A stretch of DNA of 64,000 nucleotides, taken from positions 12,492,880 through 12,556,879 of the forward strand of contig NC_082603.1 in NCBI RefSeq assembly GCF_030936135.1, read 5' to 3'. Positions within the stretch are counted from its first letter, which is position 1, and each line of letters starts with the position of its first letter. Position numbers and translations under genes: made by a program. Shown piece by piece: positions 48,901 to 61,982 of this stretch. Source of the DNA: Gavia stellata. Its lineage: Eukaryota; Chordata; Aves; Gaviiformes; Gaviidae. The notes under the pieces were generated by a model. The model worked only from the letters and a program-made list of their open reading frames with translations. It was not told the DNA's origin and did no database searches.

Positions 48901-51887
48901 CTGAGAAGCTGGTGTGTCTCAGTGCTAGGTGCCCTGTGAAGAATTGCACATAGGCTTTGTATGAGGTTGGAAACTCTTGGGTTCAGGGACGGTCATGTCC
49001 AGGTTTTTGTCACTGTGACTAAACAGAACAGGAGAGTGTTGATTCTATTAAACACTCTTGTGTCAAGGCTCAAAAACACTTCACTGTTTGAACTCCCATG
49101 AGCTAGCAACATTGGTTGTTATTTTCAACCAGTGCATGTGCCATCAGGAAAGGAAATTTGGAAGATGGATCAAATAACGTCTTTTGGCCTTTAACTGTAG
49201 GGGAGCCTGCTTGATTCAGACTTGAGAGCGGGTATTGTGAAAGTGGTCTTATTGCAGGCACCGTGTGAAGAAGCGCTAAACCTTGCAGCTGCTGGGTATG
49301 GAGCTGGAACATGCTAAATGAATTGCAGAGATGCAACTGGCATGCTGGTGCGTTTCAGGGTTTCCCCTGAAGTGTAGCATCAGTGCCTGGTGACAGTGAG
49401 ATGGAGGATGGAGCACTGCAGCTCTGCATCTGTCTTCCATGGGAGCCGTTCGCTTTCCTCAGATGCTGCCTCTTGGCTAATGTAGAGTGATGAATATAAT
49501 AAAAACAGAAGTGATCCATAACAGAGAGTACTAATCCTAATGTTTAATCATAATCATACAAGAACTTAAATAATTTATCACCAGAAATATAAAACCTAAA
49601 CCAACGGATTATGATGGATTTGCAGATGTCATCTGTTTAATGCTTATCTTTTATCTTTAATACTTTGCAAACTAGTTTTGAAATGGTTTTTGCAGGGCAT
49701 TTAGTTAACTTGTGAGAGATTGCTAAACAGGAAAACTGCACTTAATGCAATATGGGCATGAGAGTTTACTAAAGGGGATGTTGACATAGATTAAATATTA
49801 AAAATAACTATTTCCTATTATTCTAATGAAAATAAACAAAATATCCCTCACTTTGTATTAAAAGTTCAAATGTTTTCTAATTCTGGGAAGTTAGTTTTTT
49901 TTGGTGTGACCATGTAGTCCAAAGGAAGTTGATTATCTTTGTCATCCACGTTATATTGCGGTATGGCAACTGAGCTTTTGAGCAGGAGTTTATTTTTCTT
50001 GGTTACAGTGGTATCAGGTAGCCTCAGGATGTGGGTGTGCCGAGAGACATACCTCTCAGTTTCCTCTGATCCTGCCCTTGGCTTGGAGCTTCCCCATCCC
50101 CCACAAATGATAACCATGATCTCCTGCCCCTAACTTAGTGAGCGTGTATCCCACCTCTGCAAGCTTCCCGCAGCTGGGTGCACTCCCCCGTGCTTTCCCC
50201 CATGCGTGCCTCCCCGCAACCATGCCGCTTGAGTTTTTTTTTTTTTTCTTTCCTTGCAAATTTTAGCCTAGGAGAGGATGCCAAATGCCAGGGTATCAAA
50301 CTTACTGTGCCATGTGGCTCTGCAAAGGAGGAAATGGGAATTGTCTCTTGATTCTGCATGTTATCTAAAAGAGAAAGAATGAGATGTGAGTGGATGTGCT
50401 GACCTCTGTGCATGAGGATGTGATTTAGGTCTGGGATCTTAGGAGGGACCAGATGAGCTAAATGAGAAAATAAGTGATTCAGAGTGGTGCTTGTGGCCCT
50501 TCCCAGGAGTCATGGGATATCAGTAATCTGTTTTCCTTAGGCAGTGAGATCTTTGAGAGAACTGGTGTGCAAAATAACTCTTATTCTGTGTTTGCTTGTT
50601 ACATTAGGTGTTAGGTTATTGAGTTAAGGAAGTACCACAAAGATACATTTAGATTAATACAGTTTTTTTTTGAAACTGCAAAACTTTTTGGGCTTGAACA
50701 AGAGTTTGGGCACTGGTTCAATTTTTATAAGTGTGTAGAAAGAAGAGATGTGTTCAAAAAAAATGTCCCATCTTTCTGAATTATTTAAAACTGTGTATAT
50801 TCAATGTAATTGCTTAAAAAATATTTTTTGAACTTTTCAGGTTTTTTTTCAATCTGTTTGGTTACTTGCTGGTACTTTGATCTAAGTAGTAGATGTACTA
50901 CAGAATTTACTAGATTTACTGCTACAGAAGGACATCTTTACTGCATTTAACTTTATTTCTATGATTCATCTAAATGAAAGCTGCATTGGCCATAAGATAT
51001 ATCCATAAGATGTCTTAGCCATAAAAGATATATTTATCCATACGTATGTTATGTATACATATCTTATACATGTTGGGCTTGGTAAAATGTTTTGAACAAA
51101 TATTTGTTCAAAGCAAAACCTTAATATGACCTCTATGCTTTATGCTAAGAAAAGCAACTGATAAAAAAGTAGTGACCCAGTTTTTCTAGGTAATTCTGCT
51201 TACCTTAAGAAGATGGAGAAAATAATATTTGAAAACTGATGTAATGATTTTTTTTTTATTCCCATTGATTCTTTTTGGTTGGGGGGAAGGGAAAACTGTA
51301 GTTGAACTGTATTGTAAAGCTTATTTTACATGCTATATTTATCATACAGTTGCTAAATGCAGCATATGCCTCTTGCCAAGAATTGTGTCTCAAATGTCCC
51401 CTCCTGCACAAAATTTTCGTGTGCTGGAAGCTGCCTAATGCATTAACAGGAAAAATATTGGTACTGGTTTCTCACAGAGGCTATAGTGTGTGCCGGCAGT
51501 GGATAATTTAAATTAGCGTCTGTGTACGGCATGCTGCTGTGTGTGGAGAGAAGCCAAGTTATTTTCTGAGCCTTGTCTGACAAAGGTGGGAGACCTGTGA
51601 TAGCAGCAAGTTGAAGGACTGCTTATGAGAAGAAACTAATAAATCAAAAGGGCTCAAGGGGAGAGAAGGATATAGAAGAAGAATATGTAAGAAGTAGGAG
51701 GAAACGATCGAAAGAAACAAATATGAACTACAGAGAATGGTCAGGAAAAGTTGGGAAGCTGGATTGAATGGAGTGTCAGCAAGCAAGACACTTAAGGATT
51801 TTGAGAGGGGACAGGAGAAATCATTTAAGGTTTATCTCAAAATAAACACATAAAACCAGTCTTGGATATGCTGTGTTATTATTTAAT

Positions 51888-51919
51888 GATAGTGGCATTA
51901 TCATTTAATGATGGCATGC
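51888..51919. repeat. Short direct repeat (ATTTAATGAT)
   Basis: ATTTAATGAT occurs twice, 22 bases apart, with related following sequence (GGCAT). It is probably a small tandem duplication. Confidence 0.45.
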
Positions 51920-52079
51920 CAGTCTTAGTTATAACGTACTGCCATAGGACTGTAAGGGCCAGGAGGTTATTTGCCAGGCTGCAGCCCTGCACATCAGAAT
52001 GGGTTAGTACAACGCACTGGTACAATTTGTGCGCTGGTGAGAGAGAGATCTTGGATTTCTTGCCTGCACACCACACCCT

Positions 52080-52094
52080 CCCCCCCCCCCCCCC
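52080..52094. repeat. Poly-C tract
   Basis: A run of 15 C followed by GCCCGC. Such a run is prone to slippage and to sequencing error. Confidence 0.9.
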
Positions 52095-52130
52095 GCCCGC
52101 AACCTTTGACGGTCAAAGAGTTGATGAAAT

Positions 52131-52170
52131 TGTAGGTGTAAAGATTAAAATGTAGGTGTAAAGAGGAAAA
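52131..52170. repeat. 20-bp tandem duplication
   Basis: Two adjacent 20-base copies starting TGTAGGTGTAAAGA differ at two positions (TT versus GG before AAAA). They lie 36 bases after the poly-C tract. Confidence 0.85.
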
Positions 52171-55100
52171 TACAGAGGGTAAGGAGGGAAAGGGCTGCAA
52201 GGTAAGGCAGCTGCTGGTGGGCAAGGATTGAGGGGGAAGATGCTGAAAGGAGCATGGTGGTGCATCCGTCGTGGCCATACCAGTGAGGACCTGGCAGCTC
52301 CAGGCCCTGGCATAGCTAAGCCTGGGCTTGACTGGTGTGGGCATTGGTGAGGAGGGCTAACTGGGAGCAGCAGCTAGCAGGCTGGTGAGAGGCATGGGCA
52401 GGAACGACTTTCAGAACAGAGTTTGATATTGGTGAAATAGAGGCAGGCAGGGAAGGAGACCATTTTCTGCTGAAGTGATGTTGGCTCCCTGACCAGCAGC
52501 TGACCCAAATGGGAATAGGACAAGGGCCTGTGGCTGCAAAGGAAACCTGCTGGAGCGTGCTCCCCTCTGTATGCCTGCCGTGTGCGGGGGAGAGGGGTGC
52601 TTGTGTCCAGATCTGAGTGCGTCACTGTCTGTTGCAGTTGGGGAAGTCCTGGCTTTTGCCCTGCATTGCATGGGTGTCTCTGAGTACAGAGGAAGATGCA
52701 TTGTTTTATTAGGTCACTGACAGTTTTATCTTCTTTCAGTTTTACTTTATATAGAGGCGTCGATTTTTGAGCTTGTTCCCCCGATACTAAAATTATACTG
52801 TAGTTCTTTAAAAACCAAATAAAAAACGCCATCAAAACCCTTTGATTTTTATTCTCCTTTTTATTGCTCCAAAACAGCGTTGCCGTGCTTCCATATTATT
52901 CCATAATGCTCCATGGCAATGTTTTTGTACTACCTGACATTGTGTTATTTCAGTATTTTAAAAATTCTGTTTCATAGAGAAGTAGGAGTTGATGTGTACT
53001 TTGTCAAATCGGCCATTAATTTTTTTCCTGCACTTTCCAGTTTACTTGGTATCATCTGGAGCTATATTTTCTTTCCTCTTATTTTGCTTTGACAAGCCAG
53101 GTTTAAGACTTCAGGCATTGTGAAATGCCAGCTGTTTGCTAAAACTTGTGGTATGTAAAATGCAATCTGAACTGACATCTTTATAGTAAGGTTTGAATTC
53201 TTATATTTAGAAGAAAGATGTTCCCTCAAAGCTCAGTGAATGCTATTGGCTCCAGTTCAACACATTGTTGAGTGAGAACATGTCTTTTAGAAAAATAATC
53301 AGTCAATGACCCTTTCTTTCATCCTGTATTAAATGACAATAGTTCATGTCTTGCTAACAGAACACTGAAGGACTATTAATAGGTTATTTGATTCTTTGTA
53401 TACTCAGAACATGAAACCTTAGTCACAAATTGTGTCATATAGTAGTAGCATAGCAATTTGTATAAAAGCCACTCATGTACTATTTAAAACACTTGCAGAC
53501 CTACAGGTATGAACTAATATAATTAGGAAAATTAAGTTCAGCTGTCTTATATTACAATCCAAAATATTTTGGTCCTGTAAATTGCCTTTCAATCAGAATT
53601 TTATTTTATAATTTGTTAGTAGGGATTCAGTTAATCTGTCGTTACCTATTTTTCACTAATTTTATCCCTCTAAAAATAATTTGAAAGTTATTTTAAGTGA
53701 TAGAAAGAATATGGTATGATTGCCTTGCAGAAGCAGGCAAAATGTGTATTTGATATTGTTGCTATAATTAAATGTTTTCTGGAAAAAAAAATAAAGCATT
53801 TTTAAAGCATTTTTTTAACTGGTAAAGCTTAGCAGGACAAGCTGATTTGTATTTTCAAAATCCTTAGATATGCCCTTTAATCCTTGATAACATCAAATTT
53901 ACCTATTTGTTTCTGAGTTATATAAAGGTATGTACTGTATAATCTATACTTAGGATACTTTTGTACCATTGCTTGTTCCTACATTCACATTGCTTCAACA
54001 TGGAAAGAAGCCTTACAGTCAACTAAAGCAGAATGATTAGAGCTTGACCCTTGAAAGTTTTGACTGTCAAAGCAGCCTCACTTCAGTGTTGTGTAGGAAA
54101 GCTGATGCTAAAAACATTTAATTTTTTTGTCTGCCCACACTCTAAATTAATACTGTAATAATGACAGCATCCTCAGCCTGTGCAATTCCTTGTGTTTTGC
54201 TTGCATGTTGGGGGTCAAGATTTAAGTTACACGCTCCAGTGATTGACTTCAAATTCCCACCAACTACTACTCCATGTAGCAGTGATGCCTTATATCAGCT
54301 GATACAAGGCCATGATGGCCATGTTATTTTTCCTTCTGAATTCCTCAGGATCTCTGAGTAAATATGTCTGATTCCAGTGCAGGAATGGTTAAAGGTAGAT
54401 GGAGGACCACACCATCACTGCAGTAATGTACCTGTCAAATTTTAGGTGTCCCTGGATGGAGTTATGGTGATGATGTAGTCCTACCACGTGAACTGTAACC
54501 CAGGGTAAACACTCATTAATCCTACTTATCTTTGTAGGATTTAGATCAATCTTCAAATTTCTTTTGCCGGGAGAATAGGTAGAAAGTAGCAAACACCAGA
54601 GAGAATGTTCAAACTGTTGCTATTGCCTGTGGCTCCTTTTACTCTTGAAATAGAAAGACTGAGACTCTCTGGAGTGCCCTTGCAGGCTGCTGCCTTTGGG
54701 CTTATGGTCCGTTGATGTCTGGTTGGTTGAAAAGGGATTTCTGCCAAGCTTTAAAAACCTACCTGGTATTTAGGCAGATATTTTGAAAACCTCTTCATGC
54801 TACTTTGCAGCTCAAGTTTTTGCATTTCAGAGCAGTACCGGTTTTGCTAAATTGCACCAACTTGCGTGAGGAAACATTTAAGTTTCACTTTCTGTTAGTG
54901 GTTTGCCCTCCATGTGTGTGCACGAAGTGATGCAGGATTTCAGGTTGTATTGCATACTTCTCTGAATTGGCAATTGCTTATTTTTAAATATTGTTGAAAG
55001 TTCCTGCTGAGCTTTGATTTCCCACCATCCTTTTCTCTTATTTTTTATGGATCATGCTTAGGTTTTGGGATGCTTGGTATGAAGTAACAGTTTTTGGGCC

Positions 55101-57156
55101 TTACCCTGAGGGCTCATTTGGGAAGTGTGTGTGTCCTCTCAGGGCTGTTTGGTTCTAGGGAATTTCTAGGGCATTTTTAAAAATGGAGAGTATGTTAAAA
55201 CCTTAAGTGGTCTTTAACAGGTGTGTAAATGTACTGAGGTTTTATGGGAGTCCTAAATGGGGTTCACTTGAGCCATTTTGTTTTGAGTTCTGCCTGTTCT
55301 TGTTATGTCCTGATATTCTTTTTATCCATCACAGAGGGCAGTGTGAATTCACCCACCGCTGTGCCTTGAGGTGAATCACTACAAGTAGTCATGAGAAAGT
55401 TATTCAGGGTTTGTGTTCATTCAGTTTGCAGTTGTGGCTGGCAGCACTGAATATGGTGATGCATCTTCTCTGTGGATTGTGCTGAGGGCAGTGTAAAATA
55501 TTCTGAACAGATGGCAATCTTTGTAAAAGCTGAGGTTTAACTCCATATTTGTTGTGATTCCTTTGAGTGATTTTGTTGGTTAGAAGGACTGTGCCTTAGA
55601 AAATGCTTGTAGCTACTGTCTCTGCGCTGTTGCAGGTTTTATGAAGTGTTATGGAAATGGCTCTAGTAATCCTATTGGCATGCCTCTATAGTTCTATCAG
55701 AGACCTATAGAATTCCCTTCCTGTGGAAGACGCTGGTAGATTGATTAGCTGAGATGAAAGCTTTTGCTGACTGGGACCCTTGTGATTTGCATGCAAATAC
55801 AGACATGGTGATGGGAGAGGGTGCAGATGGAGGAACGGTTGAGCCATGCCAGGAACAGGGGAGCTGTTCTTCATGAGAAGCTCCTTGAGCAGCAGATTGG
55901 AGCGTATTCCAAATTTGTGTGTCTTCCCAGCTATAACTGCTCGGATTCATGGACCCCTGGGAAATCTGCTTAATTTAAACTATCTGCATTCTCTTTTCCG
56001 AGAATTTAGGTTTTTGTAGGTTGTAAGCCCCATGGCGCATCACGTTATTTCACGAGCACAAAGCTCTAGCAGTAATAAGTGTAATGTGAATTATTCTTTA
56101 GTGTTCAAAATACTTATTATGAAATAAAAAAAAATCTCTTGCAGTTGTGTGTGGGATTCCCAGTTACAATGACATAGTATTTCTGGAGGGTTTTGTTTTC
56201 TTTCTTTTGAAGAAATTGTAAGTTGTTTGCCATGGCCGATGGCAGAAACATAAGAAAACAACTGATAATTTTAAACCTCCCGAAACAAGAGAGAGTGTAT
56301 TTTGTAACATTATCTCTTAGCACACCTTGTTAGGAATAGGCCTGAGGAGTAGATCCGTCTTCTGTCAGTAGTATAACAGTGGCCATGAATTCATGTGGCC
56401 TCTGATTAGCAGTGAACAAAGGCTGAGATGTTCTCCTTTGGGGCAGAACTGGTGTTTTGGTAGGGTTTCTCTGCATAGGTCTACTGATGGTGGTTGTCAC
56501 ATTAATTAAGGACTTGGTCTTTCTGGCTCTGAACTCATTGCCATTTCCATGCTGTCGGAGGGCAGGCATGGGGAATGGCTCTCTAAGTCTTAAAAACAGT
56601 TGTCAAAATTTGTGGCTCAACATGCAGGACCACAAATATATTTTGCAAAACTGTTTCTGTTTGGAAATATGAATCCTGAGTGATGTATCTTCTTCATTCC
56701 AGTGAGGAACAGTGATTTTATCTGATGTTTGTAAAATTTGTGGTGGAGTAGTTCTACAGGAAGATTAGTCCTCAAAAGGTTTTGCAGGAGTGCCATTCTT
56801 GAGAGATGTTCTTTAAATTATTTGGAAAAGAAATGCAGTAGTATTTAGCTTGTCGTGTTTTGTGCTGAATATCATTAGAGTTTGACCTCAAAATCCAGTG
56901 TTTCAGTAAAGTCATGTTTACTGGACCTAAAATGCCTTTCATCTTGATTTGAAAGAGCAGCAGATTTTGAAATGTTAGGTTTTCTGTAGGATATTTAATT
57001 TTCCTGTGAGCTCTGCTAATGACAAACTCTTTTCAATTTTCCCCTGTTTCTCACATTTTTCTACCTTGACTCAGGTAGCTTGATCTTACCTATTTGTGCC
57101 CAAAAACCCAGGCTGCTCTGTGATTAGCAAGAGGTATTGCTCTGACAGGTCTGGGC

Positions 57157-57443
57157 TTTTTATTTTTTTTTTTTTTTTTCATTCTTCCCTTTTTGTCTCT
57201 ACTTTTCCCTCATTTTGACTCATCTCAGTTCTGCAGCTTGTTCTGTACTCGTTCTCCCTCCTCTCAGTCTGGACTATATTACTTTCACCTTCCCCGTTTG
57301 CCCTCCCCCTCCCCCTGGTATTTTCTTCTACCTCCAGTGCATCTGTTTCCTCTTTCACTTCTTTCCTGATGCTCTTTCTTCCTTCCAGTTGTTTTCCCTG
57401 CCCTGTTGTCTTCACTGTTCCTGTTGGCCTCATCCCTCTGCAG
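57157..57443 (+). repeat. Long pyrimidine-rich tract
   Basis: A T run (57157-57179, interrupted by one A) leads into nearly 270 bases that are strongly C/T-rich on the plus strand with few purines. On the minus strand this gives a Glu/Arg/Lys-rich frame that is an artefact of composition. It ends in CTCTGCAG, which resembles a splice acceptor. Confidence 0.7.
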
Positions 57444-60047
57444 ATCCTCTGAAATCTGTTTCCTACATGGATAAGACTGCGTCTCCTCCGGAAGCTGCTT
57501 CCCACGTAGGTGAGAGTGCTGGGCAGGAGGGCTTCCGTGGAAATTACGTTTTTAGGACCAGTGAACACAGGGGTTTCAAGGGATCAGACAGCGCTTCAAC
57601 AGCAATTTTATGTTGGACTGTTTTAAGGTGCTTTTCAGCGACTACTTTTTGTAAATGGTGATTGCTTTGCTTTTACCCATTATTTTAAAAATTTTTGCCT
57701 CCTTCCTGTTGCTGTCAGAGGTTTCCAACACATGTGAGCGTGTCCCCGAAATTGTTTTGCTGCTTGCTACAGGTGATGGGGCAGACCACTCCAGTGGGGA
57801 GCGATGAGGATGAAAGCTAGTGCTGCGACTCTGCAGGGTGAATCAGTCACTGATGCTGGAAACTTGTTCTTTTCAAAGGCAACATCACTTGATTCCTGTC
57901 CTTCCCACCCACCTCTGGAGGTTTGTGTTGCCGCGGCAGTGCTTGAGCAATCTTTTTCTGGGGTTCTGTCCTGAGGGGGCACGTGGGGATGAGAATGATA
58001 GTTATTTTTAACCACTTTTCAGATGGATTATCTATGTTGTTTGCAAGGCAGAAATAGCCAGCCCTGCTAGCCAGCATGCTCATCCCGTGGCTCCCTTGTG
58101 TTGGGCATCAGTCTCCGCGGTTTCTTTCTCTCTTTTTCCAGTGAGCTCCACTCACTCTTTAGGGTCTGACAGGCATGATAATTTTATTTCTGCTTCCTGG
58201 GATGGAGGTGAGAACTATTTATACTCAAGGTGAAACAACCACTACAGCTAAGTATCTGTATTGTGAGACAAACGCATTGCAACATCATGGTGTCCCTAAG
58301 GGATTACCTTGATAGCTACTGGCAACTATAAATCAGGTTAGATGGAAACTGAAGAATAACTTTATCAGAGATTACTTAGAAACTCTTCTTTATTTTATTC
58401 AGACTACAATTTGTTTTCTCAGGTTTCTGGAGTTCTGCTTGCTTGCTTTCTGTGGATGGACACGGTCTTTATGGGCCTGGTATAACTCATAGGCATAGCA
58501 GGCAGAGAAGGAGGCAACGCCCAGCTGGTTACTCCACCAAAGTCTGTGGACGTGCTGTAATTGAAAGCTCAGTAGGGTCAAGGCATAAACTGTCAGTAAC
58601 TGTCGTGTAAACAAGCACGTCTTGTCTTGATCTCTTCACATCATTTCTCCCCTTGTGAGGGTGAAGCAGTTCAATATTACCATTTGAGTTATTTTTTTAA
58701 AGGTTCTCGTGGGTCTAAATGAAAATTTTGTAATGCAGTTCCTGGTTTAATGGAGAACATGTATTTGAAGAATAATTATTGTGACATTCATCCTACTATG
58801 CTGGCTGGTTTTATGGTTTCATATCATTTGAGGTACTAGAGCAGCTTGAAACTATTTGTTTCATGATGAGATACTGATGAGAACTTAATCCACCAGGTCA
58901 GTGTGTTTGGTGGTTTTTTTTTTTACGCTACAGTATTGGGTCCTTCATAACTTCAGAATCATTTTCCTCACATACCCCTTCAGGAGTGAAACATGCTGCT
59001 GGGAAGGAGGTGGCTTCTGCTTAGTTTTCTAGTTGCGTCGATGCTTTCCATCATTAACGTTTTCCACTGTAAAGTCCGGCCCACTCTTTTATGCTTCCTT
59101 CAACTTTATTCACGTTTTGTAGTTGTGAGAGTGATTTTTAACTAGGGAAATTCCTATAAAAATTGTTGTGCTCTTTAATTTAGTCATATTCTTTTCCTAC
59201 CATTATCATGTCTCTGTATTCACTATTGATGTGCTTATTAGTCTTATAAGTCTCTGTCAGTGCAGGACAGGAGTGACTGTGCTGTTTTCCTTCTCTTAAG
59301 GGGATGCCGCCCCTCCTGTATCACCTACATCTTTGACCTGTTTCACTGAATTCCTGATACTTGCTTCTGTGGAGTTTTCTCATTTTCAGTACGATTCCCT
59401 TTTCTTGTAAACAAACGTTAAGTGTGGGCTATGACATTGTGAAGATATTTCTGCATTTTGGGAAGTAATGCTGTACCCTAGTCTGTGCCTGAGGGGTTTT
59501 TTTTTGGGAAATGTTATTGATTGAAAGTTTGTTGATGTCCCAAGGGAAAAGTAAGCTAGAGATCTTGAGTGGCTACAGATTCACTTGAAGGATGCATGAT
59601 GACCAAATACTTTGTGGGTTTTTCTGTCAACATTAGAAAAATTATTTCGGTTATATCTACTCCCTTGGTATTAATGATAACACATTGTTGGTTGCCTTAG
59701 GATGATTAAAACCTTCTCTGGAGGTAGAAGTCTTCCAAGAATTAGAAGGAACAAATAAATGAATGGCAGATGTTTTCTTTTTTTTTCCCAGCTGGCTTTG
59801 AAATGAGTATGATTTTTTTTTTTAATCATCAAACGTAAAGATTTCAAAACAGTAGTGGCTACAAAAAGAAGTGATTTCCATGTTGTTGTGTTAGGAGGTC
59901 CTTGGATTTCCTATGCATGTTCTTCAATGTCCTCTATGGCAGTCAAGAAATTACCACATTTAGCAGACAGACTGGGCAGTAACTTGACTTGCTTTGACAG
60001 AAGTGTAAGTAGAACAACTTATTTTTTACTAGTTCTCTGCTCTTGTC

Positions 60048-60068
60048 AAAAAAAAAAAAAAAAAAAAA
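60048..60068. repeat. Poly-A tract
   Basis: A run of 21 A. The sequence before it does not look like a processed retrocopy, and no polyadenylation signal precedes it, so a simple repeat is the best reading. Confidence 0.85.
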
Positions 60069-61721
60069 TCAGAAATACCCTCCAGTGGCAAGGCATACTG
60101 GTGTTAAAATTGAACCAGAGGATCTAAGACTTATTTCCCACTCTAGCTTTCTGATGACATGACAGATTGACCTAAAATCTATTATTTTCAGTCTACTTTT
60201 CAGTAGCAATCATGCTAATAGATCTCCCCCAAAAATGTGCTTTGAACATATCTTAAAGGTTTTAAAAGTTTAAAATCTGTTGAGGTTGAAACGATTTCCT
60301 GCTGGGTAGATCTAGTAATTTACAAAAATGAAGTAAATTCATCTATTGTTACATTTATCATGTGTTGCTTACACAGACTGATAAATATTAGCCCTGATAT
60401 CCAATTGATTTTTTTCTTGTTCTTTACTTAAAAAAAAATTCTGTGTAGAGAAGTTGCATCTCTTAACTGTGGTGTTGCTGTCATTAGTGCATAGGGTGGA
60501 CATAGTAAAAAATAATATAGAAGGTGGACAGCTGATTAGTCCTCCTGCTGTCCTTAGAGTAATTTTCTCTGTGAATTACAAAGAACAGACTTCTACGAAC
60601 TTTAGTTTTCATTGCTTATTGCTGGCAGTGTATACATTTAAAAGGCTTTAGCAGATGTTTAGATAACTTGTGGAGACACAAGTTAGACTGCTGCCCCTTT
60701 CTGTCCTGAGAAGACTTTTGAAGCAGGTGGGAAGGGTTGAGCAGAGTGGCTGTGGAGAGTTTGCCAAGAATACGTTCAGAGATGCTCACCTTCTGATAGG
60801 GTGGCCTCTGGCTGGTAGTGGATCTCGACACAGGTTTTGGTAGACCTGTGAGTCACGTTCAGAGGATCAGTCAGTTCAGTCAGTTGTGTGTGGCACAGCC
60901 ATTCTCAGCCGGGGAACAGTGAGTCACAAACTTGTGAGTTTCCAGTTCTTGGTATAGAAAATACCCATGTACCTGCTCTCATGGTTTCATTTAGAAATTA
61001 ATGAGCAGTGCAACAGTTAAATAATTAGGCTGTATACTTCAGACCCCTACTGTATACTGACTTCTAGTCTTTTTTTAAAAGGACATAGATTGAGAAGTAG
61101 CATATTATTGTCACAAATGGAGAAATGCTTTCTGAAGAAAGCAAACAGGTTCTTAATACAAATATTTCCTGAATAATATGGCTGCAAAACTAGTTGCAAG
61201 GGTCTATTCTAATTGCTTTGCCTATTTACTCTCCTGCCCTTGTTTCATGTAATCTCACTTATTCGGATCCATTCAAAAGGATGTTGCTGAATGAATAATT
61301 TTTCTGACTAGTTGTTCACACTATATTATCTTCTTTGATCAAATTGGACAAGTTTGTCTTTTGCTACAGGAACTCTGTGCTGCTATTCTGCTTATCTGAC
61401 TTAAAGGCAAGAATCAGCCTTGCTGTATTATCATGTCCACTTGTCTGAAAATCACTCTTATTATTTCTCCTGTGCTGAGAACCATCACCATAGAGAGGCA
61501 GAGGAAGATCTGTTGTTGTTATAAATTCCCAGTTACAAATTGCATAGATACTGATTTTGTTATTCTTTCTAATCTCCACCTGCTTTGTTGTTTCACCAAG
61601 CTATTATGCCTTTTAGAAGACAGTAATGGTCCAGGATCATTCTGTATTTTATTTAGATTTCATTGTATTTAGCTGAATAGTCTGTAGGACAAAATAATAC
61701 TAAACAAAATCAGATGTAAAA

Positions 61722-61761
61722 CTAGGCTTCCTAGACAAAATCTAGGCTTTCTAGACACTCT
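61722..61761. repeat. 20-bp tandem duplication
   Basis: Two adjacent copies starting CTAGGCTT, each with an internal CTAGAC, differ at a few positions. Confidence 0.75.
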
Positions 61762-61953
61762 TACAGCTTAGCTCCAATGTTTGCATTCAATATGTTATTT
61801 AAAAGAAAACATCTAAGGAATCGTTTGTGTTGAAGTGATGTTCTGTTAGGTAATTTAGTAAGCTGATGCCTGTTTGGAGGTCTGAAAGTATGTTATAGCA
61901 GCTGTTTGTATTGCTTTTGTATGTGTTCTTTTGTATAATAGGTTTAAAAAAAT

Positions 61954-61982
61954 ATTTGCCTGCAGCTTGCAGGCAGGCAAAT
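61954..61982. repeat. Inverted repeat / hairpin
   Basis: ATTTGCCTGC (61954-61963) pairs perfectly with GCAGGCAAAT (61973-61982) around a 9-base loop. The stem is too short for a typical miRNA precursor. It lies in VAV3 intron 1. Confidence 0.7.

Noticed and set aside
60048..60068. Poly-A run as the tail of a processed pseudogene
   Set aside because: No upstream cDNA-like sequence, no polyadenylation hexamer and no target-site duplication are seen.
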